A stretch of 64,000 nt of DNA from VFMC01 sp963791635 (GCA_963791635.1 CAWBTC010000017.1:372001-436000), one strand, 5' to 3'. Shown: positions 43,736 to 52,827, counted from the stretch's first letter. Notes: a model not told the origin generated them from the letters alone. A program made the numbers and translations.

Positions 43736-44905
43736 ATGGATCGATCACATCTCCTCGGCATGATCCTCGGCGTGGGAACGTCGCGGTTCATGTCGGTCGT
43801 GCTGCTCGTCGGGCTGGCCTCGGCGTGTCAGGCCGGCGACGACCGCGGGTCCACAGTGACGGTCCGGGCGAGCACCGTCTCCACGTCGTCGCTGGCGCCC
43901 CTCGACACCGACGAAGATGCCGCTGCGACAGACGTGACAGACGTGACAGACGTGACGGACGCAACGGGCGTGACGGACGCGGCCGTTGCTCCCGTTGTTC
44001 CGACGAGCACTGCAGCGCCCGGCGGCACCGTTGCCGTGCCCGCCACGTTCGGCGTCGTCACACTCGAGGGGGTGGTCACCGATCGCTCGCGGAACCGGGA
44101 GGTGCCGTACCTCGTGTATGCGCCCGTCGGCTTGACCGGGCCTGTGCCGTTGATCCTCGTGAGCCATGGCGGCGCAGGCAACACGCGCGGGCATCTGGCG
44201 GCACCGCATCTCGGCACCACGTTCGCCGCCGGTGGCTTCGTCGCCGTCCACCTCGCCCATGCGCCCTCGTCGGTGACGGCCGGTCAGCTCACCGACCGTC
44301 CTGCGGATGTGACCTTCCTGCTCGACCAGCTCGAGGATGGCGCGTTGGCCCTGCCCGCCGACTTCGCCGGCACGGTCGACCTCACCCGGGTCGGCCACAC
44401 CGGCCATTCTTTCGGCGCGTACACCGCCCACGCGGTCGGCGGTGCCACCTACCGACGCACGTACCGCGACGAGCGCATCGACGCCATCGCTCCGATCTCC
44501 CCACAGGGCCCCGATCAGTTCGGTGCCTTCGACGACGGGCCCACCGACAACACCTGGATCACCGTGACCATCCCGGTCTACAACCTCATCGGTGGTGCCG
44601 AGATCGACTCGAACGCCGTCGACACCATCGATCGGCCAGGCTGGCGGCTGGTGCCGTTCGACCGCTACCCCGGCACCAGCGACACGTTCCAGACGATCAT
44701 CGACGACCAGGTGCACGCTGACATGTGGCGCGAGGGCAGCGCCGATGTGAAGCGGTTCATCGCGATCGAGATCCTCGAGTTCATGAGGGTCTACGTCGCC
44801 GGCGTCGAGACGGACCCCTGTGCCATCGGCATCGGCGACCTCTCGCTTGCTCACACCGAGCGCCGGCCGGCTACCGGCGGCAGCCTCATCACCGCCTGTT
44901 CCTGA
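43736..44905 (+). CDS. Exported alpha/beta hydrolase lipoprotein (dienelactone/PAF-acetylhydrolase-like)
   Basis: The protein has 389 residues. A lipobox LASAC (Cys31) follows a hydrophobic segment. The linker contains a TDV/TDA tandem encoded by a 9-bp repeat (43928-43954). The catalytic domain begins near 105. LILVSHGGAGNTRGH is the oxyanion strand, GHSFG (Ser225) the nucleophile elbow, and His328 in DDQVHADM the probable catalytic His; Asp291 is a candidate acid. This matches the predicted dienelactone hydrolase group related to PAF-acetylhydrolase. It is lipid-anchored outside the membrane. The substrate is unknown. Confidence 0.75.
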   Translation: MDRSHLLGMILGVGTSRFMSVVLLVGLASACQAGDDRGSTVTVRASTVSTSSLAPLDTDEDAAATDVTDVTDVTDATGVTDAAVAPVVPTSTAAPGGTVAVPATFGVVTLEGVVTDRSRNREVPYLVYAPVGLTGPVPLILVSHGGAGNTRGHLAAPHLGTTFAAGGFVAVHLAHAPSSVTAGQLTDRPADVTFLLDQLEDGALALPADFAGTVDLTRVGHTGHSFGAYTAHAVGGATYRRTYRDERIDAIAPISPQGPDQFGAFDDGPTDNTWITVTIPVYNLIGGAEIDSNAVDTIDRPGWRLVPFDRYPGTSDTFQTIIDDQVHADMWREGSADVKRFIAIEILEFMRVYVAGVETDPCAIGIGDLSLAHTERRPATGGSLITACS

Positions 44906-44951
44906 GTTGCACCTGGCACCGAGGTGTGCGATCCGCAGTGCCGCGCTCGGA

Positions 44952-45191
44952 TCAGTCGTTGTCGAGCCTGTCCAACAAGTGATGGACGCCGTCGGCGAGC
45001 TTGCCCTTGAGCCCGCCTTCTTCGGCGATGGCCTCCAATCGTGCATCCACGATGCCGAGGCGCGCCCGCTCGCTCTCCAGGATCGAGATCTTGCCGTCGT
45101 GGTCGAGGTCGAACGCCTCGAGCTCGTCCGCGGTCGGCTGGTTCGGGTCCTTGGCATCGGCGGTGTCGGCGGTGTCGGAGGTGTCGGTCAC
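44952..45191 (-). CDS. Small EF-hand-like protein
   Basis: A 79-residue acidic protein. DLDHDGKISILE (about 28-39) is a canonical EF-hand loop (D-x-D-x-D-G-x-I-x-x-x-E), preceded by an acidic, Ala/Thr-rich N-terminus built from DTSDTADTAD. The C-terminal helix LEAIAEEGGLKGKLADGVHHLLDRL follows. One EF-hand suggests Ca2+ binding as a dimer or a structural role. It converges with the hydrolase gene and is divergent from the HDAC-like gene. Confidence 0.65.
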   Translation of the reverse strand: MTDTSDTADTADAKDPNQPTADELEAFDLDHDGKISILESERARLGIVDARLEAIAEEGGLKGKLADGVHHLLDRLDND

Positions 45192-45395
45192 GAGGTCAAG
45201 TATCGCCGATGTACCGTCGAGAGGATGATCGGTGGCAACTTCTCTTCGATCGCTTCACGCCGTCGAGCACGGTTCGCTCTGACGGCGGATGGCGCTCTCG
45301 GCGGACCAGCGCGGTTCCGTCGCGCCCGCTGCACCCTCTGCACCCGCTCCTCCGTCGGCGACGCTGGACTCGACGGGATCGAGAGCTGAGTCAGG

Positions 45396-46289
45396 TTGCG
45401 CGTCCACTACAGCCGGGCCTACTGCGACACGAAGGTCGCGTTCGACACCACGCGCAAGGCGCAGGCGATCGCCCAGTCGATGATCGACCAGCCCATCCGT
45501 CGTGCGCGACTGGTGGAGCCCGAGCCCGTCACCCGGGAGCAGCTCGAGGCCGTACACCATCCTGCGTATGTGGACGCGGTGCTCACGGGTGAACCGCGCC
45601 CGCTGGCACTCACCAACGACCTCCCCGGCTGGGATGAAGGCCTGTCCCGTGCGGTGTGCGCCAGCACCGGCGGCGTGCGAGCCGCGGCACTGCACGCGCT
45701 CGAACACCACACGATCGCGGGGTCGCTGTCGAGTGGCCTGCACCACGCGCGGTTCGCGTCGGGGTGGGGCTATTGCACGGTGAACGGACTCGCGCTCGCC
45801 GCTCGCAGCGCGCTCGATGCCGGCGCACGACGTGTCCTGATCCTCGATCTCGACGCGCATTGCGGCGGTGGTACCGCCGACCTCGTCATGGACTACGACG
45901 GGGTGGAGCAGGTGGACGTGTCGGTCGACCCGTTCGATTACTACGGTCACCACGATCGCGCTCGGCTGGTGCTCACTGACGGCCCGCGCTACCTGCACAC
46001 CGTTCAGCACACGCTCGACGAGATCGAGCGTCCACACACCATTGACCTCGTGCTCTACAACGCAGGCATGGACCCGCACGAGAGGTGCGAGGGTGGGGCT
46101 CCCGGTATCAACGCACTCACGCTCGACCGTCGGGAGCGGATGGTGTTCGGCTGGCTCGAACGACACCGTCTTCCTGCTGCTTGGGTGCTCGCCGGTGGCT
46201 ACACGAACCAGATGTCGATGGATGAGCTCGTGAATCTGCACCGTCTCACCATCGGGGCTGCGGCACGCAGCGTGGTCGCGTTGACCTGA
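45396..46289 (+). CDS. Histone deacetylase-family amidohydrolase
   Basis: The protein has 297 residues, starting at TTG 45396 (reads MRVHYSRAYC). HDAC features: the His pair GLHHA (116-117), zinc ligands Asp153 and His155 in LDLDAHCGGGT, and the third ligand Asp226 in YNAGMDPHE. A late AWVLAGGYTN loop replaces the usual GGY motif and supplies the Tyr. Bacterial members act on acetylated polyamines, acetoin-related compounds or lysine. The typical length is about 300-340, so the domain is complete. It has no operon partner. Confidence 0.82.
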   Translation: MRVHYSRAYCDTKVAFDTTRKAQAIAQSMIDQPIRRARLVEPEPVTREQLEAVHHPAYVDAVLTGEPRPLALTNDLPGWDEGLSRAVCASTGGVRAAALHALEHHTIAGSLSSGLHHARFASGWGYCTVNGLALAARSALDAGARRVLILDLDAHCGGGTADLVMDYDGVEQVDVSVDPFDYYGHHDRARLVLTDGPRYLHTVQHTLDEIERPHTIDLVLYNAGMDPHERCEGGAPGINALTLDRRERMVFGWLERHRLPAAWVLAGGYTNQMSMDELVNLHRLTIGAAARSVVALT

Positions 46290-46324
46290 CCTGAACTCCA
46301 CCTCGATCGGGTAGCTGCCGATGG

Positions 46325-46873
46325 ATGCGCATGGCCTGCACCAGCACGATCTCCGTCGCCGCCTTCGCAGGCGCGCTCGTGCTCTCCGGATGCGGCGTCG
46401 TCCCCGGTTTCTACTCCGAGAGCGCGGAAGAAGATGCGCTCGTCGACGATTGTGTCGAGTTCGTGCAGATGGCGGCGTTTGCCGGTGACGTCGAGCCGCA
46501 ACGAGTTTGGAACGGCGCCGGTCAGGATGCATCGGTGCTGCGCGACCACTGCGAAGGTCTTCTCGAGACCGATCCTGAACTGCTCGATGACTACGCACAA
46601 CGCAAGCGGGTGTTCCTGCGCGAGATGAGCACCACCGACACCACACCGGCCAACGTGATCGACGATGTCACGAGTGGCCCGACGTGCAACCCGAACTACT
46701 CGGGCGTGTGCCTGCCCTTCGACGAGGACGTGGACTGCCTGCCCGGCGACGCGGACGGACCGTGGTTCATCGAAAAGACCGTGATCGTCCAGGGCGACGA
46801 CGAGTTCGAACTCGACGACGACGACGATGGTCTGGGCTGCGAACCGAATCCCGGTGCACCGACCGGGGCCTGA
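46325..46873 (+). CDS. Lipoprotein with C-terminal calcium-binding (excalibur-like) region
   Basis: The protein has 182 residues. The lipobox is LSGC (Cys23). The C-terminal 60 residues contain CNPNYSGVCLP...DVDCLPGDADGPWFIEK, and end FELDDDDDGLGCE, an Asp-rich D-x-D-x-D-G-x-G-C-E loop related to the excalibur domain often attached to extracellular nucleases and envelope proteins. The middle 45-110 is helical and acidic. It is extracellular and membrane-anchored, with Ca2+ binding likely and function unknown. Confidence 0.7.
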   Translation: MRMACTSTISVAAFAGALVLSGCGVVPGFYSESAEEDALVDDCVEFVQMAAFAGDVEPQRVWNGAGQDASVLRDHCEGLLETDPELLDDYAQRKRVFLREMSTTDTTPANVIDDVTSGPTCNPNYSGVCLPFDEDVDCLPGDADGPWFIEKTVIVQGDDEFELDDDDDGLGCEPNPGAPTGA

Positions 46874-46989
46874 GGCCGCACTGCGTGCACGCCGACGAAG
46901 GTGTGAGTCCAGCGAGGGAACCGCCCAGAGGGGGCGGCAGCAGGATCCACCACAATCCTGCCGCCAGCCCGCTCCTTGGGGGATTTTGC

Positions 46990-47022
46990 AACGCCGGGTG
47001 ATTCCGCCGAACACCCGGCGTT
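46990..47022. terminator. 11-bp hairpin between convergent genes
   Basis: AACGCCGGGTG (46990-47000) and CACCCGGCGTT (47012-47022) are a perfect inverted repeat with an 11-base loop. It lies between the lipoprotein gene (ending 46873) and the small minus-strand ORF (ending 47030), and could serve either direction. A second, bulged stem (GGCGGC...AGGAT with ATCCTGCCGCC) lies near 46932-46968. Confidence 0.6.
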
Positions 47023-47029
47023 ACGCCAC

Positions 47030-47215
47030 TCATGATCCGCGAGCTTCGACGATCACGCCATAGGCCATTGGGACCACTTCTCGATGCGGCGCACATCGCA
47101 CGGAGCGCAACCGGAACATCACGCCGCCACTGAACGTGGCGGTCATCGGCGCGTCTGGCACCTGTTCCCAATCTGGCGCCTCCGCACGCCACGACTCGAC
47201 CCGCCAATCCGTCAT
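47030..47215 (-). CDS. Small hypothetical protein (61 residues)
   Basis: From ATG 47215 the frame encodes a Trp-containing, balanced sequence: MTDWRVESWRAEAPDWEQV, then ATFSGGVMFRLRSV and VVPMAYGVIVEARGS. This is unlike the Arg/Pro-rich shadows common here. A strong hairpin follows its stop, and the 200 bases upstream are less GC-rich than the genome, as a promoter region would be (with CTGTC/GACAG dyads near 47228-47244). No family is recognised. It may be a real small gene or a remnant. Confidence 0.4.
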   Translation of the reverse strand: MTDWRVESWRAEAPDWEQVPDAPMTATFSGGVMFRLRSVRCAPHREVVPMAYGVIVEARGS

Positions 47216-47451
47216 GGAACCGCAATGGAACTGTCCGAAACTGACAGATCTGCCGCGCAAATGCCCTGTATGTGACTCTTCACCTGCCAACTTCGTCACG
47301 AAATTGCAAAACATGCCACCACTTCCGCGGGCGGCTGTACTACGGTCCTCCCGTCCCACGCAACGTGGGCAGAGCGCGGCAGTTCAGCACCACGAAACTG
47401 CGCCGTGGTCCTGAAGCGGCGGCCCGCCGTAGATCGGACGATCGGCGCCAG

Positions 47452-47505
47452 GTGTTTCGGGTGTTTCGGGTGTTTCGGGTGTTTCGGGTGTTTCGGGTGT
47501 TTCGG
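47452..47505. repeat. Six tandem copies of gtgtttcgg
   Basis: A 9-bp unit is repeated six times without mismatch, in the 345-base spacer before the HupE-like gene. It can be read in frame with that gene as (CFG)6, but the ribosome site and membrane topology place the true start downstream at 47561. The copy number is likely variable. Nothing else is evident in the spacer besides the small CTGTC/GACAG dyad. Confidence 0.85.
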
Positions 47506-47560
47506 GTTGGTGGGAATCCCGGCGGATTCGGCGGGCGGCGGGGCGCGACAGGAGATGGTG

Positions 47561-48076
47561 ATGTTGGGACAAGTGGTGCAAGAACTTGGAGGGTGGTGGA
47601 GCGGAGTGCTCCACCCGTTCGACAGCAGCCACCTCGTGCTCATGCTCGTGGTCGGTGTGCTCGCGGGCATCGCCAGCACGCAGGGCCGTGAGCCGTGGGT
47701 GGGGCCGTTCGCCTACGTCGTCGGCACCTTCGTCGGCATCATCGCGGCGGCGATCGGCATCGAGGTGCCGTTTCTCGACGGAGCAATCGTGGCCGGCCTG
47801 TTCATCGGTGTCGTGCTGATGCTCGCCCCGCCGCCGCGCATGAGCACCGTGCTGCCCCTCGCCGCAGTGGTCGGTGGTGTCCTCCACGGCCTGTCGTATC
47901 GCCACGACGACAAGGCAGGCGGTGCCGTTTGGTACGTCCTCGGCTTCGTGTTCGCCACGGTGCTGCTGCAGACCTTCGGAGCGATCATGGGTTCCGCGAT
48001 CGGCCGCTCGGTCGCAGCCCGTCGCAGTGTGGCTGTGTGCGCCGCTGCGGCAACCGTCGTCATCCTCGCCATCTGA
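47561..48076 (+). CDS. HupE/UreJ-like membrane protein
   Basis: A 171-residue membrane protein from ATG 47561, preceded at five bases by AGGAGA. SGVLHPFDSSHLVLMLVVGVLAG near the start matches the HupE/UreJ motif HPxxGxDHxLxMxxVG, with DHL reduced to SHL. Five or six hydrophobic helices follow, ending AAAATVVILAI. HupE/UreJ proteins are associated with nickel or cobalt supply to hydrogenase and urease, but no such enzyme is nearby. The function here is uncertain. The upstream Cys-Phe-Gly repeat is treated as outside the gene. Confidence 0.65.
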   Translation: MLGQVVQELGGWWSGVLHPFDSSHLVLMLVVGVLAGIASTQGREPWVGPFAYVVGTFVGIIAAAIGIEVPFLDGAIVAGLFIGVVLMLAPPPRMSTVLPLAAVVGGVLHGLSYRHDDKAGGAVWYVLGFVFATVLLQTFGAIMGSAIGRSVAARRSVAVCAAAATVVILAI

Positions 48077-48134
48077 CTCGCTCCGACTCGCTCTGACTCG
48101 CTCCGACTCGCTCTGACTCGCTCCGACTCGGTCT
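48075..48134. repeat. Six tandem copies of a 10-bp unit (gactcgctcc/t)
   Basis: Alternating copies of gactcgctcc and gactcgctct begin inside the HupE-like stop codon and run into the spacer before the fasciclin gene. The last copy reads gactcggtct. Probably a slippage repeat with no evident function. Confidence 0.85.
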
Positions 48135-48270
48135 GGCACCTTCTCGGCCGACCTCGATCCGACCTGGTCGGACATTCAGCACTAAAGTTTCATCCGAGAT
48201 CGGTCGTGCTGCCGTACTCCTGCCGATACCACGATCCGACACCGGAGTCGTGACCGACAAGGAGCCCACC

Positions 48271-48927
48271 ATGAAGCGCCGTCTCATCACCGCAACCGTC
48301 ACGTTGTCGGCCGCCCTCACCCTCTCGGTCGCCGGAAGCGCCAGCGCTGGCGAGACCGACACCATCGTCGAGAACGCGAGTGCCGACGAGCAGTTCTCCA
48401 CGCTCGTTGCGGCACTGACCGCAGCCGATCTCGCTGGCCCGTTCGACGCCTGCGACGACGACAAGACCACCGTGTTGGCGCCCACCAACGACGCGTTCGA
48501 AGCCGCCTTCACCGCCCTCGGCGTGACAGCCGCGGAGGTGCTCGCGAACAAAGAACTGCTCACGACGATCCTCACCTACCACGTCGTCGCCGGCGAGGTA
48601 CCCGCCGCCACCGTCGTAACCCTCGACTCGGCCACCACCCTTCAAGGCGAGGATGTCACCATCGCCGTCAAGGGCGACAAGGTGATGCTGAACGACACCG
48701 TGAACGTCGTCGCCACCGACGTGCAGTCGTGCAACGGCATCATCCATGTGATCGACGGCGTGCTCCTGCCTCCGAGCGTCGTGGCAAGCCTGGCCGCCGA
48801 GACCACCGCGATGCCCAACACCGGCGCTGAGTCCGGAACGCTCGCCCTCTTCGCTGCCGGCCTCATCGGTGCTGGTGCGCTCGGTCTGTTCGGTGCTCGG
48901 CGCCGCGCTGCCCGCGTCGAGGCCTGA
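48271..48927 (+). CDS. Fasciclin (FAS1) domain surface protein with LPxTG-like signal
   Basis: The protein has 218 residues from ATG 48271, with AAGGAG six bases upstream. The signal peptide ends AGSASA. One FAS1 domain (about 30-160) shows FSTLVAALTAADL, TVLAPTNDAFEA (H1 box), LTYHVVAGEV and CNGIIHVIDGVLLP (H2 box). The C-terminus carries MPNTG, a hydrophobic segment and an RRRAAR tail, an LPxTG-like sorting signal. Fasciclin domains mediate cell adhesion. It should be attached to the wall, provided a sortase elsewhere accepts MPNTG. A -10-like TAAAGT lies at 48183-48188. Confidence 0.82.
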   Translation: MKRRLITATVTLSAALTLSVAGSASAGETDTIVENASADEQFSTLVAALTAADLAGPFDACDDDKTTVLAPTNDAFEAAFTALGVTAAEVLANKELLTTILTYHVVAGEVPAATVVTLDSATTLQGEDVTIAVKGDKVMLNDTVNVVATDVQSCNGIIHVIDGVLLPPSVVASLAAETTAMPNTGAESGTLALFAAGLIGAGALGLFGARRRAARVEA

Positions 48928-49008
48928 CGCTTCAGGTCCCCGCCCGCTCGACCTGTCATCAGACCGACGACCGGTCCGCCGCCGATGTGCGGCAACCACA
49001 TCTCCCAG

Positions 49009-49049
49009 CGCCGGCGCCCCACGTCTCCTCCCGACGTGGGGCGCCGGCG
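49009..49049 (+). terminator. 17-bp perfect hairpin after the fasciclin gene
   Basis: CGCCGGCGCCCCACGTC (49009-49025) and GACGTGGGGCGCCGGCG (49033-49049) pair perfectly over 17 bp with a 7-base loop, 82 bases after the stop. The stem is very stable and no T-tract follows, as in the I-shaped terminators of GC-rich actinobacteria. Confidence 0.75.
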
Positions 49050-49264
49050 TCTCCGGGGTGTCGTGCAAGCGCGCATCGACAACACGGCGCAGAACGGAAC
49101 GGAACGGAACGGAACGTGTGAGGACGACGAGGCGCGGGACTGGACGCACCGCCGTGGTCGTTCTTCGTGCTGGGCGGGTCGCAGTGGTCGGGGTCGCAAA
49201 TGGTCGCCGTTGGTCGCAGTCAGTGGAGTCAGTGGAACTCAGTGGAAGTGAGTTTCTGCGGATG
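49050..49264. repeat. Simple-repeat spacer between convergent genes
   Basis: Five tandem gaacg pentamers lie at about 49092-49116 and three tcagtgga-type repeats near 49218-49250. No gene was found here. Confidence 0.6.
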
Positions 49265-49768
49265 TCAGTCCTCGTCGGCGGAGGCATCGGTGCGGTAGCG
49301 GATGTAGGCCGCAACCATCACCACGAGTAGGCAGTTGAACACCGAACCCACGATGAGTGTCAGGCCGGTGCCGACGTACGGACGTTCCGTTCCCGTGCCG
49401 AACTCATCCAAGGTGTCGCGCACTTGGAGCAGAGCGACCAAGCCGAAGACGATGCCGAGCACCATCAGACACCACGCCAGCGTCTCCACCACCGAAGCGA
49501 TCCTGTGAGCGTGGGCCCTCAAGTCGACGCCGGAGGATCCGATCGGCAACCGCGCCGCGGGCAACGGAACCTCGCCTCCGGCTTTGCGATAGTCGTCGAT
49601 CGACCGACGACGCAACGCGTCGATCTGTTCGTCCGTGAGGATCTGCCCCGTGCGGATGCCGGCGTCGAGCGCCGTGTCGCGGTCGATCTCGATCTCGCCC
49701 TCGGCGGCGCTGGCACCTGGCGAGCGCACGATCACTCGTCGCTCGGCGAGGTTCACGAAGTACGGCAT
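49265..49768 (-). CDS. Membrane protein of unknown function
   Basis: The protein has 167 residues from ATG 49768 (MPYFVNLAERRV). The N-terminal 90 residues are soluble and charged (DRDTALDAGIRTGQILTDEQIDALRRRSIDDY). Two hydrophobic helices (about 98-118 and 133-155; VVETLAWCLMVLGIVFGLVALL, LTLIVGSVFNCLLVVMVAAYI) follow, with a short acidic tail. A cytosolic N-terminal domain with two membrane anchors is likely. No family is recognised. It is divergent from the molybdoenzyme, and the longer frame upstream is antisense to it. Confidence 0.6.
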   Translation of the reverse strand: MPYFVNLAERRVIVRSPGASAAEGEIEIDRDTALDAGIRTGQILTDEQIDALRRRSIDDYRKAGGEVPLPAARLPIGSSGVDLRAHAHRIASVVETLAWCLMVLGIVFGLVALLQVRDTLDEFGTGTERPYVGTGLTLIVGSVFNCLLVVMVAAYIRYRTDASADED

Positions 49769-49955
49769 CGGCGGGACCGTAGTCGGCACCGAAGTGCATC
49801 TCCGACGCTGGAGATGGTGGCGGGAGTGGTCGTGCGAGCACGGCGGCGACGACGCAACGACGAGCAACGGCACCGCAACGACGACACCACCTCGGATCGT
49901 GCCATCGCTCGCCGATGCCGCTGTACGGCGCGCGGCGATCGGGGAGACTGGCGAC

Positions 49956-51924
49956 ATGACACAGCTCCTCCCTCGCACAGAACCCGAGCTGGGCACCGCT
50001 CTCGAAGTGCACCACACGACCTGCACCCTCGACTGCCCCGACACCTGCTCGCTCGCGGTGACCGTGACGCTCGGTGCCGACGGTCGTGGGCGGATCTCCG
50101 ACATCGATGCCGGCCCGGGCAACGCGCTCACCGATGGCTGGATCTGCGCCAAGGTGAAGAAGCACATGCATCGGGTGTACGCGCCCGAGCGGGTGATGAC
50201 GCCCCTGGTCCGCACCGGCGCAAAGGGTTCTGGGGAGTTCCGTGAAGCCACGTGGGACGAGGCGATGACGCTCGTTGCGTCCCGCATTCGTGATGCGGTC
50301 GACGCGACGTGGCAAGGACTCGGTGGTCGCGTTCACCTACAACTCCTCGGCCGGCACCGTGGAGCGCAACAGCATGACCGAAGCGTTGTTCGCCGCCCTC
50401 GGGTCCACCGTCGCAGAGCACACCATCTGCGCCCACACCATGGGTGCCGCATGGGACAGCGTCTACGGCGACATGGCCTCGGCCGATCCGCTCGACGTGG
50501 TGCACGCGCAGCTCGTGATCGTCTGGGGTGCCAACCCCACCGTCTCGAACACGCACTTCCCACCGCTGGTGCAGCGCGCCGTCGACACTGGCGCCAGGGT
50601 CGTCGTGATCGACCCGCGTCGCACGGCGATGGCCAAGCGTGCCGATCTCCACCTCGCGATCCGCCCTGGCACCGACACGGCGCTCGCCTACGCGATCGTG
50701 AACCAGTGGCAACGCCACGGGCAACTCGATCGTGAGTTCCTCGAGGCGCACTCGACCGGTGCAGTCGACGTGCTCGCACACAGCAAGGAGTGGTCGCTCG
50801 CACGGGCCGCCGAGGTCACCGGGCTCGAAGCCGACGACATCGCCGCACTCGCCGAGTGGTGGGGCACCACGCGACCGTCGATGTTGCGCATCGGGTGGGG
50901 TCAGGAACGCAACGCCAACGGCGGTGCCGCGTGTCGGGCGATCCTCGCCCTGCCGGTCCTGGGTGGACACTTCGGTGTTCGCGGCAGTGGTGTGATCGGC
51001 TCGACCAGCGTCAGCGAGATCAAGACGCATCGCAGGTGGCCGACGTTCGAACGTCTCGAGCGCCGCAGGTTGCCGCTGCACCAGGTGAGCCAGTGGATGT
51101 CACCCGGGTCCGACGATCCGTGCCGCGTGCTGTTCGTGCAGGGAGCGAACCCGGTGGTGATGTGCCCCGACCAGCACGCTGTGGTCGCCGCGTTCGAACG
51201 CGACGACGTGTTCACCGTGGTGCACGAGCAGGTGCTCACCGACACCACTCGCTATGCCGACGTCGTCCTGCCCGCCACCACGGCGTTCGAGATCGCCGAC
51301 GTCACGTCCGGCTACGGCACGTACTCCGTGCAGCCGGTGCGACCGGTGATCGACCGGGTGGGGGAGAGCCGATCCAACGACGAGGTCGGCCTCGCGCTCG
51401 CACGTGCGCTCGGCTTCGACTGGGACCCGCCCACGGTGGACGTGGTGGTCGACGACGCCGGCCCGCGCGTCGTCGATGTGCCGCGACAGCAGTTCGTCGA
51501 TACGGCGCCTGCTGGCGGCCGTGCGGTGCTGGTCGACCCGGAACACGGTCTGCCGCGCTACGTCCCGGTGGCGGCCACACACCCGCTCACACTGATCAGC
51601 CCCGCCTCGTCGAAGCTGGTGAACTCGATGTTCGGTGAGTTCCAGAGCCCGTCACCGGCAGTGTTGATCCACCCCGACGATGCTGCGGCCCGCGGGTTGT
51701 CGGCTGGGCAGCAGGTACGAGTGTGGAACGACCTCGCGTCGATCGTCGTGCCGCTCGAAGTGCACGACGGCACACGTCGCGGTGTCGCCGTGATGAGCAA
51801 AGGTGTGTGGCTCCGCAATCACGAACAGGGGTGGGGCGTGAATGCGCTCACTCCGGCCACAGGCGACGCACTGGTCAACGGCGCCTGTTTCAACGACACG
51901 TTTGTCGAGGTCGCTCCGGCCTGA
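49956..51924 (+). pseudogene. Molybdopterin oxidoreductase interrupted by one frameshift
   Basis: Two frames together give a complete formate-dehydrogenase-like enzyme. The first (49956-50309) carries the 4Fe-4S motif TCTLDCPDTCSLAV...WICAK. The second (from 50311) continues KDSVVAFTYNSSAG, VWGANPTVSNTH, VIDPRRTAMAKRAD, IGWGQERNANGG, and ends with the molybdopterin-dinucleotide-binding domain (about 51560-51924). One extra base, the t at 50310, separates the frames. It could be a sequencing error or a real mutation. The intact enzyme would hold bis-MGD molybdenum and one Fe-S cluster and oxidise or reduce a small substrate in the cytosol. No partner subunit is adjacent. Confidence 0.75.
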
Positions 51925-51983
51925 GGAGCAGAGCGCCGCGGCCTGCGGAACTCGGGGCCGGGCGAGGGCAATAGCCTGCGGGC

Positions 51984-52505
51984 ATGGCGACGCTCGTGCT
52001 CACGGTCATCGGTGATGACCGGTCAGGTCTGGTCTCTGCGCTGTCTGGCGTGATCGCCGCGCACGGCGGCAGCTGGGAGCGCAGCCAGATGGCGCGCCTC
52101 GCCGGCAAGTTCGCGGGCATCGTGCTCGTCGCCGTGCCCGACGACAGCGCCGATGCCCTCGTCCGAGAGCTCGGTCCACTGAGCATCGATGGTCTGCTCG
52201 ACGTCACGGTGGAACGCACCTCCGATCCCGGCGGCGCCGCCGACGCGACCCGACTTGGGCTCGAACTCGTCGGGGCAGACCGGCCAGGGATCGTGCACGA
52301 CATCTCCCGCGTGCTCGCATCGCGGCAGGTGAGCATCGAGGAACTGCACACCTCCACTCGCGAAGCCCCGATGGCTGGCGGGATGCTGTTCGAGGCGAGG
52401 GCGACCCTGCTCGCACCGTCGAACGTGCCGATCGCCGACCTGCGCGCGGTGCTCGAAGAGCTCGCCAACGAGCTCATGGTCGACATCTCACTCCACGCCG
52501 ATTGA
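51984..52505 (+). CDS. Tandem ACT-domain protein (GcvR-like)
   Basis: A 173-residue protein with two ACT domains: 3-75 (LVLTVIGDDRSGLVSALSGVIAAHGGSW) and about 90-170 (LGLELVGADRPGIVHDISRVLASRQVSIEEL). This layout matches the glycine-cleavage repressor GcvR group. These act by amino-acid binding and protein-protein contacts rather than DNA binding. No gcv genes are nearby. It is cytosolic, probably amino-acid-sensing. Confidence 0.75.
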   Translation: MATLVLTVIGDDRSGLVSALSGVIAAHGGSWERSQMARLAGKFAGIVLVAVPDDSADALVRELGPLSIDGLLDVTVERTSDPGGAADATRLGLELVGADRPGIVHDISRVLASRQVSIEELHTSTREAPMAGGMLFEARATLLAPSNVPIADLRAVLEELANELMVDISLHAD

Positions 52506-52557
52506 TCGAGGACCCTGTCGAGGTGGGCGTCGAGGTGGGCGCCGTAGGATCCGTCGG

Positions 52558-52827
52558 ATGTGCCGCAACATCACCACACTGCGCGGGCTCGATCCGGGGG
52601 CGACGGCGGACGAGATCGAGGCCGCAGCCCGTCAGTACGTCCGGAAGGTGAGCGGGGTGCAGAACACATCGGCCGCCACGGTCGAGGCGTTCGAGCGCGC
52701 CGTGCTCGTGATCACCGAGGCCACGTCGGTGTTGCTCGCCGAACTCCCCCCGCGCAAGCAGCCACCTCCCACGCTGCCGCCCCTTCGCCGGATCGCGATC
52801 AAGCGAGCCGGCGTCGGCACCGCCTGA
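52558..52827 (+). CDS. DUF2277 family protein
   Basis: An 89-residue protein starting MCRNITTLRGLDPGATADEIEAAARQYVRKVSG, the very characteristic MCRNI-x-TL opening of DUF2277, a small helical family of unknown function widespread in actinobacteria. The C-terminus is Pro-rich. It lies 53 bases downstream of the GcvR-like gene on the same strand. Confidence 0.8.
   Translation: MCRNITTLRGLDPGATADEIEAAARQYVRKVSGVQNTSAATVEAFERAVLVITEATSVLLAELPPRKQPPPTLPPLRRIAIKRAGVGTA

Noticed and set aside
47384..48175. Minus-strand frame with (PET)n repeat
   Set aside because: Overlaps the HupE-like gene, which has a ribosome site and membrane helices. The repeat is a 9-bp slippage array.
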